64,000 nucleotides of DNA from Caccoplasma_A sp045587545 (GTDB lineage Bacteria > Bacteroidota > Bacteroidia > Bacteroidales > G3-4614): positions 36,418-100,417 of the forward strand of contig JAZNCN010000008.1 in NCBI GenBank assembly GCA_045587545.1, read 5' to 3'. Numbering within the stretch: position 1 is the stretch's first letter; each line of letters begins with the position of its first letter. Below the pieces are notes generated by a model. It did not search any database. It had not been told where the DNA came from and was given only the letters and a program-made list of their open reading frames with translations. This document shows, piece by piece, positions 34,144-41,466 of this stretch. The position numbers and the translations under genes were made by a program.

Positions 34144-34932
34144 ATGTCAAAATTGGTTCGTCCCAAAAAAAGTTTAGGTCAGCACTTCTTAACAGACCTT
34201 AGCATTGCCGAGAAGATAGCCCAAACACTATCTTCATATAAAGGTATGCCTATACTTGAAGTAGGACCGGGAATGGGAGTGCTTACACAATACCTTTTAT
34301 CAGAAGGGCACGACCTGACAGTAGTTGAGTTGGATACAGAATCAGTGGCATATTTAAATAAAAATTTTCCAATGCTTGCGGGTCGCATAGTAGAAGGAGA
34401 TTTTCTTCAAATGGATTTGGCAAAGCAATTTGGTAAAAATCTTTGTGTAATAGGTAACTATCCCTATAACATATCAAGTCAAATATTTTTTAAAGTATTA
34501 GACCATAAAGATATGGTACCCTGTTGCAGTGGAATGATACAGAAAGAGGTAGCCGAGAGGCTTGCCGCAAAACCGGGAAGCAAAACTTACGGCATACTAT
34601 CTGTATTGATGCAGGCATGGTACGATGTAGAGTATCTCTTTACCGTTTCAGAACATGTATTCAACCCACCGCCTAAAGTAAAATCGGCAGTAATTCGAAT
34701 GATACGAAACGATGTCACGGAGTTAGGCTGTAACGAACAGTTGTTTAAACGAATAGTAAAAACAGCCTTCAATCAGCGACGCAAAACGATGCGAAACTCC
34801 CTGAAACCTTTAATAGAACAAGGTTCGTCAATACTTTCGCAAGAGATATTTAATTTGCGTCCCGAACAAATATCGGTAGCCCAATTCATTGAGCTTACCA
34901 ATGAGATAGAGAAACATATCGTTAAACCCTAA
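34144..34932 (+). CDS. rsmA: 16S rRNA dimethyladenosine transferase (KsgA)
   Basis: 262 residues. Dimethylates A1518 and A1519 in helix 45 of 16S rRNA, late in 30S assembly. SAM-binding motif LEVGPGMGVLTQYLL (~38-52), acidic ribose contact VVELD, catalytic NYPYNIS (~104-110) and the C-terminal rRNA-binding domain with RRKTMRNSL. Start ATG at 34144. Followed by mgtE after 13 bases, a common pair in Bacteroidota. Confidence 0.96.
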   Translation: MSKLVRPKKSLGQHFLTDLSIAEKIAQTLSSYKGMPILEVGPGMGVLTQYLLSEGHDLTVVELDTESVAYLNKNFPMLAGRIVEGDFLQMDLAKQFGKNLCVIGNYPYNISSQIFFKVLDHKDMVPCCSGMIQKEVAERLAAKPGSKTYGILSVLMQAWYDVEYLFTVSEHVFNPPPKVKSAVIRMIRNDVTELGCNEQLFKRIVKTAFNQRRKTMRNSLKPLIEQGSSILSQEIFNLRPEQISVAQFIELTNEIEKHIVKP

Positions 34933-34945
34933 AAAACAATTGACG

Positions 34946-36295
34946 ATGATTGAACTATCAGCAGAATACATAAAAGAGATAAAAAGCATAATAGAAGAGC
35001 AAAATATCGACAAGATTAAGACTCTATTAAAAGATCTTCACCCTGCCGATATAGCCGAAATATACCAAGAGCTCAGCCTTGACGAAGCAGAGTTCATATT
35101 CAAATTGCTTGAACCCGAAGTGGCAGCAGAAGTGTTGATGGAGTTAGAAGAAGACGACCGTCAAAAACTTTTGAAACATGTCTCAAACGAAGAGATTGCC
35201 CATCAGGTTATTGAACAATTGGATACTGACGATGCCGTTGACCTAATTCGTGAAATGGACGAGGAGGACCAAGAGGAGATTCTTTCTCACATTGATGACG
35301 TAGAACAGGCAGGCGACATTGTTGACCTATTGAAATATGATGAAGACACCGCCGGAGGATTAATGGGAACCGAGATGGTAATCGTTAATGAAAACTGGAG
35401 TATGCCCGAGTGTCTTAAGGAGATGCGTCAGCAAGCCGAAGAGATGGACGAAATTTACTATGTATATGTAGTAGATGACGACCACAAACTAAAAGGCGTG
35501 TTTCCACTAAAGAAGATAATAACACATCAATCGGTAGCAAAGATAAAACATGTTATGAAGCGCGAACCAATATCGCTTCATACCGACACCCCCATTGACG
35601 AAGTAGCGCAAGCCTTTGAAAAGTATAACCTTGTCGCAATGCCGGTGGTTGACAGTATTGGCCGATTGGTAGGACGCATCACAGTCGATGACATTATGGA
35701 CGAGGTGCGCGAGCAATCAGAACGTGAATACCAATTGGCATCAGGTATCTCGCAAGACGTTGAGGTAGATGACAGCGTCTTCACACAAACCCGAGCACGA
35801 TTACCATGGTTGATAATAGGAATATTGGGAGGATTGCTAAACTCTGTGATGCTTGGTTATTTTGAAACAGGGTTTGCAACAAACCCTGCCATAGCACTAT
35901 TTATACCATTGATAGCCGGAACGGCAGGAAACGTTGGCATACAATCATCAGCTATTATCGTACAAGGATTGGCAAACGGATCGTTAGACCTGCGCAATGC
36001 CGGAACGCAAATATTAAAAGAGTTGGGAGTATCGTTAATCAATGCCAGTATAATAGCATTAATAACATTCGGCTTCAATATATTAATGGGAACACCCGGA
36101 AGTATAACAATATCAGTAAGTCTATCGTTATTTGCAGTAGTAATATTTGCTTCAATATTCGGAACATTAGTGCCAATAACATTAGAGAGGTTTAAAATTG
36201 ACCCTGCCATAGCAACAGGACCCTTTATAACAACAACCAACGATATTGTAGGCTTGCTTATATATATGCTATGCTGCGTAATGATGTTGGCATAA
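34946..36295 (+). CDS. mgtE: Magnesium transporter MgtE
   Basis: 449 residues from ATG 34946 (a TTG two codons upstream is the alternative). Homodimeric Mg2+ channel gated by cytosolic Mg2+. N-terminal superhelical domain (~25-130, LLKDLHPADIAEIYQELSLDEAEFIFKLL), paired CBS domains (~135-260), a plug helix and five membrane helices (~285-449, PWLIIGILGGLLNSVMLGYFETG; FIPLIAGTAGNVGIQSSAI; ITLERFKIDPAIATGPFITTTNDIVGL). The conserved Mg2+-selectivity segment AGNVGIQ and the final TTNDI motif are intact. Stop TAA adjoins a dispersed repeat unit. Confidence 0.95.
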   Translation: MIELSAEYIKEIKSIIEEQNIDKIKTLLKDLHPADIAEIYQELSLDEAEFIFKLLEPEVAAEVLMELEEDDRQKLLKHVSNEEIAHQVIEQLDTDDAVDLIREMDEEDQEEILSHIDDVEQAGDIVDLLKYDEDTAGGLMGTEMVIVNENWSMPECLKEMRQQAEEMDEIYYVYVVDDDHKLKGVFPLKKIITHQSVAKIKHVMKREPISLHTDTPIDEVAQAFEKYNLVAMPVVDSIGRLVGRITVDDIMDEVREQSEREYQLASGISQDVEVDDSVFTQTRARLPWLIIGILGGLLNSVMLGYFETGFATNPAIALFIPLIAGTAGNVGIQSSAIIVQGLANGSLDLRNAGTQILKELGVSLINASIIALITFGFNILMGTPGSITISVSLSLFAVVIFASIFGTLVPITLERFKIDPAIATGPFITTTNDIVGLLIYMLCCVMMLA

Positions 36296-36554
36296 TAAGT
36301 TGTTAGTTAACTAACATGCGTTCGTTGAATATGCTAACGCTCGGCAAAGTTTAAGTAAACTTATTTTGCCCTCGCTTAATAGCAGATTTGTCAGCTAATC
36401 TAATTAGACCAATTGGGCTAATTAGTTTGATAAGCAAAATAAAACCAAACATATAAAAATAATAATGAAAGAGCGTAACTTGCTCTAAATTGTTACGTTT
36501 GAGAAAGAGAAAAAGAAAGAAATTTAAATATTAACAAGCATTAGCTAACTATTC
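36296..36554. repeat. Repeat-rich spacer between mgtE and the 6S-like RNA
   Basis: Starts with a TTGTTAGTTAACTAAC arm at the mgtE stop, then an inverted repeat around GGCAAAGTTTAAGTAAACTT (36344-36370), then the palindrome CTAATTAGACCAATTGGGCT at 36400-36425 (second copy at 59814-59839). The rest is purine-rich with GAAAGAG tracts. No gene is seen. Confidence 0.7.
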
Positions 36555-36710
36555 GGTATCATTCTGAAACCTAGGAAATTTTAGAAAAAAACAATACCTC
36601 GAATAAGTCGGTAGAATGCTCGCGTTTTATTTCGTGGGCTTGGCTTATCCGGTATTGTGGGCAATCCTAGGGCCTCAGAATGTGGATTAGGTTAAGTCCA
36701 CATTTTTTTT
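36555..36710 (+). ncRNA. ssrS: Probable 6S RNA
   Basis: A rod-shaped fold with a large central bubble, as in 6S RNA, which binds the sigma-70 holoenzyme by mimicking an open promoter. Closing stem: CATTCTGA/TCAGAATG (36560-36567, 36675-36682) and CCTAGGA/TCCTAGG (36570-36576, 36665-36671). Bubble: 14 bases on the 5' side (36577-36590), GGGCAA on the 3' side. Upper stem: ACAATACC/GGTATTGT, then a helix around AATAAG/CTTAT, capped by GCTCGCG/CGTGGGC. A terminator (TGTGGA/TCCACA, eight T ending at 36710) follows. Length ~150 bases. Assignment rests on structure and position, not on a covariance search. Confidence 0.65.
36681..36710 (+). terminator. Terminator of the 6S-like RNA
   Basis: TGTGGA - 10-base loop - TCCACA followed by A and eight T. 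The next gene's earliest possible start codon (GTG 36711) abuts the T run. Confidence 0.85.
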
Positions 36711-36740
36711 GTGCCCTATCTTGCTCATAATAGTATAGGA

Positions 36741-36977
36741 ATGCCAATGCCTAAAATTATAAAAATGGAGCATATACACATTGGCTCTCTAATCCGTTGC
36801 GAACTACGCAAGCAGAATAGGAGTAACCGTTGGTTGTCAGAGCAACTTTCATTAAATCCCCGTACAATAAATAAAATATTCCTGAAACGCGATATTGATA
36901 CAAATCAATTATATCGCATTTCAAAAGTATTGAAAACCGATTTCTTTAGCTACTATTCACAAGCATTACAACTATAA
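36741..36977 (+). CDS. Small helix-turn-helix regulator
   Basis: 78 residues from ATG 36741; ATG 36747 and 36765 are alternatives, and the longer GTG frame at 36711 is unlikely since it begins at the 6S-like terminator. The core (HIGSLIRCELRKQNRSNRWLSEQLSLNPRTINKIFLKRDIDTNQLYRISKVLKTDFFSYYSQAL) is an XRE/Cro-type HTH with the recognition helix around NPRTINKIFLKR. No other domain. Its position just after a 6S-like RNA may mean that it is expressed by read-through. Confidence 0.75.
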   Translation: MPMPKIIKMEHIHIGSLIRCELRKQNRSNRWLSEQLSLNPRTINKIFLKRDIDTNQLYRISKVLKTDFFSYYSQALQL

Positions 36978-37023
36978 CTGTCTTAGTTAGTACTTGCAAC
37001 CTCCATAAAAGTCATATTTTATC

Positions 37024-37066
37024 ATTGCCCGATATGGGCACTTTGCCTTTATTGGGCAATAGTTTT
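37024..37066 (+). terminator. Terminator after the HTH gene
   Basis: ATTGCCC (37024-37030) and GGGCAAT (37054-37060) pair, with an inner GCCC/GGGC alternative, followed by AGTTTTT. Confidence 0.6.
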
Positions 37067-37150
37067 TCTATATTATAAATATTTTGAAACATATTTTTGC
37101 AAATACAATTTTGCGATGGCAGATTTATTAACCATATATTATATAATATT

Positions 37151-38137
37151 ATGCGAAGGATATCAATTCTTATTTTTAGCATCTTTATGTTGAACTTACC
37201 ACTCTGTTTAATAGCACAAACAGTTGATTATTCGGTTGTGTATGTACAAGAGGAGGTTGGTTCTGATTTAATAAAAATAACAAAAGATGCCGATTATGTT
37301 TGTATGCCTGAAGTAAAAAGAACTTATAAAGGAATAGGTTGGTATAGTAACAAGGTCTTAGATATTTCTCCTGACGGTTTAAAGATGGCATATTTATCTT
37401 TCCGAAATAATACAACCAATATCTTCTTAAAGAATATTGATAAATTAGGATCTTCCACTCAAAGAACAAATCGTCAAGCCGTATTGGACTTTTCATTTTC
37501 ACCCGATGGGAAATATATCCTATTTTCAGAAATGAGAGGCAAACAAAATCATATATTTCAGACATCATCTGAAAACGGATTTGTATGCCGACAAATAACA
37601 TCAGGAAGTTTGGACTATTCACCTATTTACTCTCATGATTTAAGTAAGATTTTCTTTGCTCGTCAAGAGAATAACGGAATAGGTATTTGGGCATATGATT
37701 TAAAGAATAACTATTCATCAACATATTCGCAAGGATATAATCCTTATCCTATAAAGGGCGAAAATGCTTTTATATGTGTTAGAAATAACTCAGCAGGAAA
37801 TAGTGAGATATGGAAAATAGATTATGAAACAGGTATAGAAGAGTGTATAGTTTCTCACCCTGACCATAACTTTACAAGTCCTACGCTTTCTCCCGATGGT
37901 GAGTGGATATTATTTGTAGGAAGTTCAAAAATTCAAATAAGCGAATCAAAATACTACTATAATACAGACATTTTTGTCTCAAAATTAGACGGAAGTGCTT
38001 TTGCTCAGTTGACATATCACGCAGCTGACGATTTAAGTCCGGTATGGAGTAAAGACGGACAATACATATACTTTATATCACAAAGGGGTAGTGCAGAAGC
38101 AACAGCTAATATTTGGAAAATGAGATTTAATCATTAA
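37151..38137 (+). CDS. Exported PD40/TolB-like beta-propeller protein
   Basis: From ATG 37151, chosen because the next residues form a signal peptide (RRISILIFSIFMLNLPLCLIAQ), 328 residues. Five or six PD40 repeats are visible: LDISPDGLKMAYLSF, LDFSFSPDGKYILFSEM, PIYSHDLSKIFFARQ, PTLSPDGEWILFVG, PVWSKDGQYIYFISQRG. Such propellers bind proteins or peptidoglycan in the periplasm (as TolB does) but the partner is not known. TATTTTTG at 37092-37099 may be the promoter -7 element. Thirty-six bases ahead of the barrel protein gene. Confidence 0.8.
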   Translation: MRRISILIFSIFMLNLPLCLIAQTVDYSVVYVQEEVGSDLIKITKDADYVCMPEVKRTYKGIGWYSNKVLDISPDGLKMAYLSFRNNTTNIFLKNIDKLGSSTQRTNRQAVLDFSFSPDGKYILFSEMRGKQNHIFQTSSENGFVCRQITSGSLDYSPIYSHDLSKIFFARQENNGIGIWAYDLKNNYSSTYSQGYNPYPIKGENAFICVRNNSAGNSEIWKIDYETGIEECIVSHPDHNFTSPTLSPDGEWILFVGSSKIQISESKYYYNTDIFVSKLDGSAFAQLTYHAADDLSPVWSKDGQYIYFISQRGSAEATANIWKMRFNH

Positions 38138-38173
38138 GCAATATAAATATTATTCACTAAAACAAAATTAATT

Positions 38174-39049
38174 ATGAAAAGTTTGAAATTAATCTTAACA
38201 TTGATGTTGGTTTTATCAACATCTTTAGCGTTTGCTCAATTCTCAAACGGAGGTGGCAGTAGTAAAACACGCGGTGGTAATGCTGGAACAGGAGATTATA
38301 ATAAAAGTAGTTTCCGTATTCAAGCAGGTTTGAACGTCTCATCGGCAACTATAGGCGGAGACTATTATGACGGGTATAATAAAAAATCAAAAGTTGGTTT
38401 TAATATCGGATTCAGATATGATAAACAATTTAACAGATATTTTGCTATTCAAACAGGATTGGATTATACTCTAAAGGGAGTTAAAACGATTCTGAAAGAT
38501 TCTGAGGGAGGATACTGGGACGATGACGAATATTGGGACGATGACGAATACTGGGACGATTGGGGCTTAATGGCTGATTCTTATTATGACGATGAAGAAA
38601 CTTCAGAAGAGTATAAAACAGTTGTTAATATTCACTATTTACAAATACCCATATTGGCAGGTATAAGATACGACTTTAATGGTAAAGTCCCTGTTCAATT
38701 ACAATTTAATACAGGACCATACATTGGAATTGGTATAGCAGGAAAAGCAAAAACAAGCTCTAATGCTGAAGGATTCAAAGACTATTCTCAAAAAGTTTTT
38801 GGAGATATAGATAAAAATAAAGATGCAGAAAGAATAGAAGATAAAGTATTAGGCTTAAAGAGATTTGATATGGGTTGGAGATTTGATATAGGTGCAGATA
38901 TTAACAAATTCTATGTTGGATTAGCTTATGATTTAGGTTTCCTTGATATTCAAAACAAGAAAGTAAAAGAGGAGACAGAAAAATATAAAGGAAAATACGA
39001 AGCTCTTCATACAGGAAACTTCTCTATTAACGTAGGATATAGATTCTAA
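38174..39049 (+). CDS. Outer-membrane beta-barrel protein (PorT-like) with acidic insert
   Basis: 291 residues. Signal peptide 1-21 (LILTLMLVLSTSLAFAQ), a Gly/Ser-rich linker, then an eight-stranded barrel of the Bacteroidota PorT/OmpW-like family (FRIQAGLNVSSATIGG, VGFNIGFRYDKQFNRYFAIQTGLDYTLKG, HYLQIPILAGIRYDF, FDMGWRFDIGADINKFYVGLAYDLGF) ending with GNFSINVGYRF, the usual aromatic end. An extracellular loop carries tandem YWDDDE units encoded by 18-bp repeats. Function unknown; possibly a structural or adhesive protein. Probably co-transcribed with the PD40 protein. Confidence 0.8.
   Translation: MKSLKLILTLMLVLSTSLAFAQFSNGGGSSKTRGGNAGTGDYNKSSFRIQAGLNVSSATIGGDYYDGYNKKSKVGFNIGFRYDKQFNRYFAIQTGLDYTLKGVKTILKDSEGGYWDDDEYWDDDEYWDDWGLMADSYYDDEETSEEYKTVVNIHYLQIPILAGIRYDFNGKVPVQLQFNTGPYIGIGIAGKAKTSSNAEGFKDYSQKVFGDIDKNKDAERIEDKVLGLKRFDMGWRFDIGADINKFYVGLAYDLGFLDIQNKKVKEETEKYKGKYEALHTGNFSINVGYRF
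38513..38563 (+). repeat. 18-bp coding tandem repeat
   Basis: TAC/T TGG GAC GAT GAC GAA repeated twice and a partial third time, encoding YWDDDE YWDDDE YWDDW in a predicted surface loop. Confidence 0.9.
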
Positions 39050-39141
39050 TTCTTTTCAACTTGACGATAATTTTAAGTGAAAATTAAATATTATATAAAA
39101 GATAATTATTACAAACAATAAATTTTAGAATTTAAAAGTGT

Positions 39142-39173
39142 GCTCCAATAGTTTCTTGTATAACTATTGGAGC
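39142..39173 (+). terminator. Terminator after the barrel gene
   Basis: GCTCCAATAGTT / AACTATTGGAGC, 12-bp perfect stem, 8-base loop, then GCTTTATTATATT. Confidence 0.8.
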
Positions 39174-39260
39174 GCTTTATTATATTGTACAAAAATTATT
39201 ACCTACTCAATTGACTTAATTTTTGTAATAGAATAAAAATAATAATTGTTTAGCAAAAAA

Positions 39261-39450
39261 GTACATCTCTTAGGAAGAGATATATTTATAAACAAAATTA
39301 CATAAAATATTGTAATATACAACTAAAAAATGTTTATCGACACATGATATATCATAAAATTATTTAATATTTTTTGTTTTCTTCAAAGAGTTAACATGCC
39401 GATATACAGCAAATAATGTCATTGTGTATATCTCTTCCTAAGAGATATAC
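39261..39450. repeat. 24-bp inverted repeat pair enclosing 142 bp
   Basis: GTACATCTCTTAGGAAGAGA(TATA) at 39261-39284 and its complement at 39427-39450 match in 23 of 24 positions. Each copy is itself nearly palindromic (ATCTCTT/AAGAGAT arms) but the centres are AGG and CCT, so they are inverted with respect to each other. The enclosed 39285-39426 is AT-rich and carries no gene. The right copy ends 43 bases before a lipoprotein start codon. Could be sites for inversion or paired operators. Confidence 0.85.
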
Positions 39451-39493
39451 ATTTTAAATTCCAAGTATTAACATTTAAATTTTAACTAAAAAG

Positions 39494-39898
39494 ATGAAAG
39501 CATTAAAATTTTTATTTGTAGCATTGGCTCTTTTAATGGTGCCTCCAACATTTACAAGTTGTAAAGATGATGAAAAAGATGAGCCGGGAGCACCTCAGTC
39601 ATCAGCTTCATTAGTAGGAACATGGGTTTATACAGAAAGTAATTCTTCAAATAATTCATATCATGAGGAGACTATAACATTCTCGGCAGATGGGTCTTTT
39701 GTATGGTGCTATATAGATGTATGGAAAGAGTTTTCAGATAGTGGTTGTTCTTCAGGCCGTTATTTACTAAATGGTTCTACAATAACATTTCTTTGGAACG
39801 ATAAAGAACCCGAAGTTTGTCCAATTACATTTATCTCTGAAAATGCGTTTACTTTTGATGATCTTGATGATAATCCATGGATCTATTATAAAAGATAA
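39494..39898 (+). CDS. Lipoprotein with lipocalin-like domain
   Basis: 134 residues. Lipoprotein signal peptide with lipobox FTSC (Cys22) followed by an acidic KDDEKDE stretch typical of surface-exposed Bacteroidota lipoproteins. One lipocalin-like domain: SLVGTWVYTESN, EETITFSADGSFVWCY, GRYLLNGSTITFLW, PITFISENAFTFDDLDD, WIYYKR. Closely related in plan to the next gene, which has three such domains. The ligand is unknown. No promoter is visible between the inverted repeat and the ATG, so transcription must start within or before that element. Confidence 0.8.
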   Translation: MKALKFLFVALALLMVPPTFTSCKDDEKDEPGAPQSSASLVGTWVYTESNSSNNSYHEETITFSADGSFVWCYIDVWKEFSDSGCSSGRYLLNGSTITFLWNDKEPEVCPITFISENAFTFDDLDDNPWIYYKR

Positions 39899-39925
39899 AT
39901 ATATTATTATAAACATTACATAATT

Positions 39926-41131
39926 ATGAAATTATTAAAAAACATATTTTTGGTAATTGCTTTAGTTCTGGCAATGCCAATGGTTACAAGTTGTAGCGAA
40001 GATGAGAAAGAGACAGAAGCTTTAAACCCCGTAAAAGGTAGTATTGTAGGTAGTTGGGAATATTCAGACGATATACCGGGTGATTCGAGAATGACAGAAA
40101 AATACACCTTTAATTCCGATGGAACTTTTATCAATACATGGGAGGCTTATGATTATGTGGCAGATGTTCCACGCTCTGGGTCATTAAGCGGATCATATAA
40201 AATAGAAAATGGTATAATATCACTTGTGTATAACATTGCTGATGGCGATAACGTAGTTGAAACACTTCATATATCAATAGAAACTGACTACATAAAATTT
40301 ACTGACGATGAAGGCAACTCTATGATATATTACAAAATAGATAATTCTCAATCAAATCCATTAGTTGGTACTTGGGAATTTAATTGCAAAGATGGATGTG
40401 GAGGATATAAAGAAATATTAACATTTTTCCCAAATGGACAATTATCTTACTATTTTTTTGTTAAGAATTTTTATGGTGATAATGATTATGAGATAATAGA
40501 AGGTGTTGACTACGGAACGTATAAATTAGAAGGATCTATTGTTTTTATGAGTGTGTATGATTCGGAAACCTTCGAAGAATATGAGTTTGAACTATACCTT
40601 GAGCAAGGGGTATTGGTAGATAGATCTGACGACGAAGAAGCTTTTTATTATAGACAAAGCTACGATGTTCCCTCTATGCCTGATATCCCTCAAAATCCTT
40701 CAAATCCTGATAATCCATCAGCAGGAAAACCTAATACCCCGTCTAACCCTGATCAACCCAATACACCAACTAATCCTGACGAACCTAATAATCCAGGCTT
40801 ACCGAGTTCTCCTGCAACAAATCCATTAGTTGGTACTTGGATATGCGAAACTAATCCTGTGGGTTGGTCATTAACATTCACATCAGATGGGAAACTGATT
40901 GATATCTCAATATGTGATGGAGAAAAATATGTTGATGAATATAATTATGAAATTATAAATATTTCGGGAAACGAAATAATAATAAAAGTTGTATCTGTTA
41001 AAGAAACTTATTATGATCCAACTACATATGAAACGTTTTATATGAACGAATTATATAATTCATTTACTTGGACATATTATCCTGACGGGCCTCAATATGA
41101 TAAAAGAGTTGATGTATTTCACCGTCAATAA
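39926..41131 (+). CDS. Lipoprotein with three lipocalin-like domains and a Pro/Asn-rich linker
   Basis: 401 residues. Lipobox VTSC (Cys23) followed by SEDEKETE. Three related domains start with GSIVGSWEY (~38), NPLVGTWEF (~148) and NPLVGTWIC (~300). Between the second and third lies a linker of about 45 residues built from N-P-x units (NPSNPDNP, NTPSNPDQP, NTPTNPDEP). It arose from the same ancestor as the single-domain lipoprotein 27 bases upstream, with which it is probably co-transcribed. Surface exposure is likely; function unknown. Confidence 0.8.
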   Translation: MKLLKNIFLVIALVLAMPMVTSCSEDEKETEALNPVKGSIVGSWEYSDDIPGDSRMTEKYTFNSDGTFINTWEAYDYVADVPRSGSLSGSYKIENGIISLVYNIADGDNVVETLHISIETDYIKFTDDEGNSMIYYKIDNSQSNPLVGTWEFNCKDGCGGYKEILTFFPNGQLSYYFFVKNFYGDNDYEIIEGVDYGTYKLEGSIVFMSVYDSETFEEYEFELYLEQGVLVDRSDDEEAFYYRQSYDVPSMPDIPQNPSNPDNPSAGKPNTPSNPDQPNTPTNPDEPNNPGLPSSPATNPLVGTWICETNPVGWSLTFTSDGKLIDISICDGEKYVDEYNYEIINISGNEIIIKVVSVKETYYDPTTYETFYMNELYNSFTWTYYPDGPQYDKRVDVFHRQ

Positions 41132-41298
41132 TCTTAATAATTATATAATAAAAGCGAAACGCAATGAAGTGGCGGTGTGTCATAATTGACAAACTACTGT
41201 GTTGTTTTCAATATTAGGGCTCAGTCATGTACCTATGTACACTTCTTTCGCCCTAAATCTCAACGCCTTGTATTTTATCAATTCTTACAAACCTTAAG

Positions 41299-41337
41299 AG
41301 GCTGAACCAAAATTTACATTTTGACACAGCCTCTTTT
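41299..41337 (+). terminator. Terminator after the lipoprotein pair
   Basis: AAGAGGCTG at 41299 pairs with CAGCCTCTT at ~41326-41334, inner AAAATTTACATTTT can also pair, and six T follow. Confidence 0.8.
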
Positions 41338-41384
41338 TTATAATGTATAAGTAGGGACAGAGCACGCTCTGTCCGGATAAAATA

Positions 41385-41414
41385 ACCCCAAAGTTTGTAA
41401 AAAAACTTTGGGGT
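41385..41414 (-). terminator. Terminator after the C10 protease gene
   Basis: ACCCCAAAGTTT / AAACTTTGGGGT, 12-bp perfect stem with a 6-base loop, followed on the minus strand by TATTTTATC. Confidence 0.8.
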
Positions 41415-41466
41415 GCACTTCAAATTTGCCTAATATAAATACCTCAATTTATCTAATTGCAAACAA

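Larger units (their letters stand above)
41132..41466. other. Intergenic region with terminators and a dispersed palindrome
   Basis: Contains a GCTCAGTCATGTAC...GTACACTTC stretch followed by a hairpin AAGAGGCTG...CAGCCTCTTTTTT (41299-41337), the palindrome GGACAGAGCACGCTCTGTCC at 41355-41374 (copy 4) and a second hairpin at 41385-41414. No coding potential. Confidence 0.7.

Noticed and set aside
35857..36240. Minus-strand frame within mgtE
   Set aside because: Antisense shadow of membrane helices; mgtE motifs on the plus strand are unambiguous.
36711..36740. GTG 36711 as start of the HTH gene
   Set aside because: It directly follows the T run of the 6S-like terminator and the extra residues are not HTH-like; ATG 36741 fits better.
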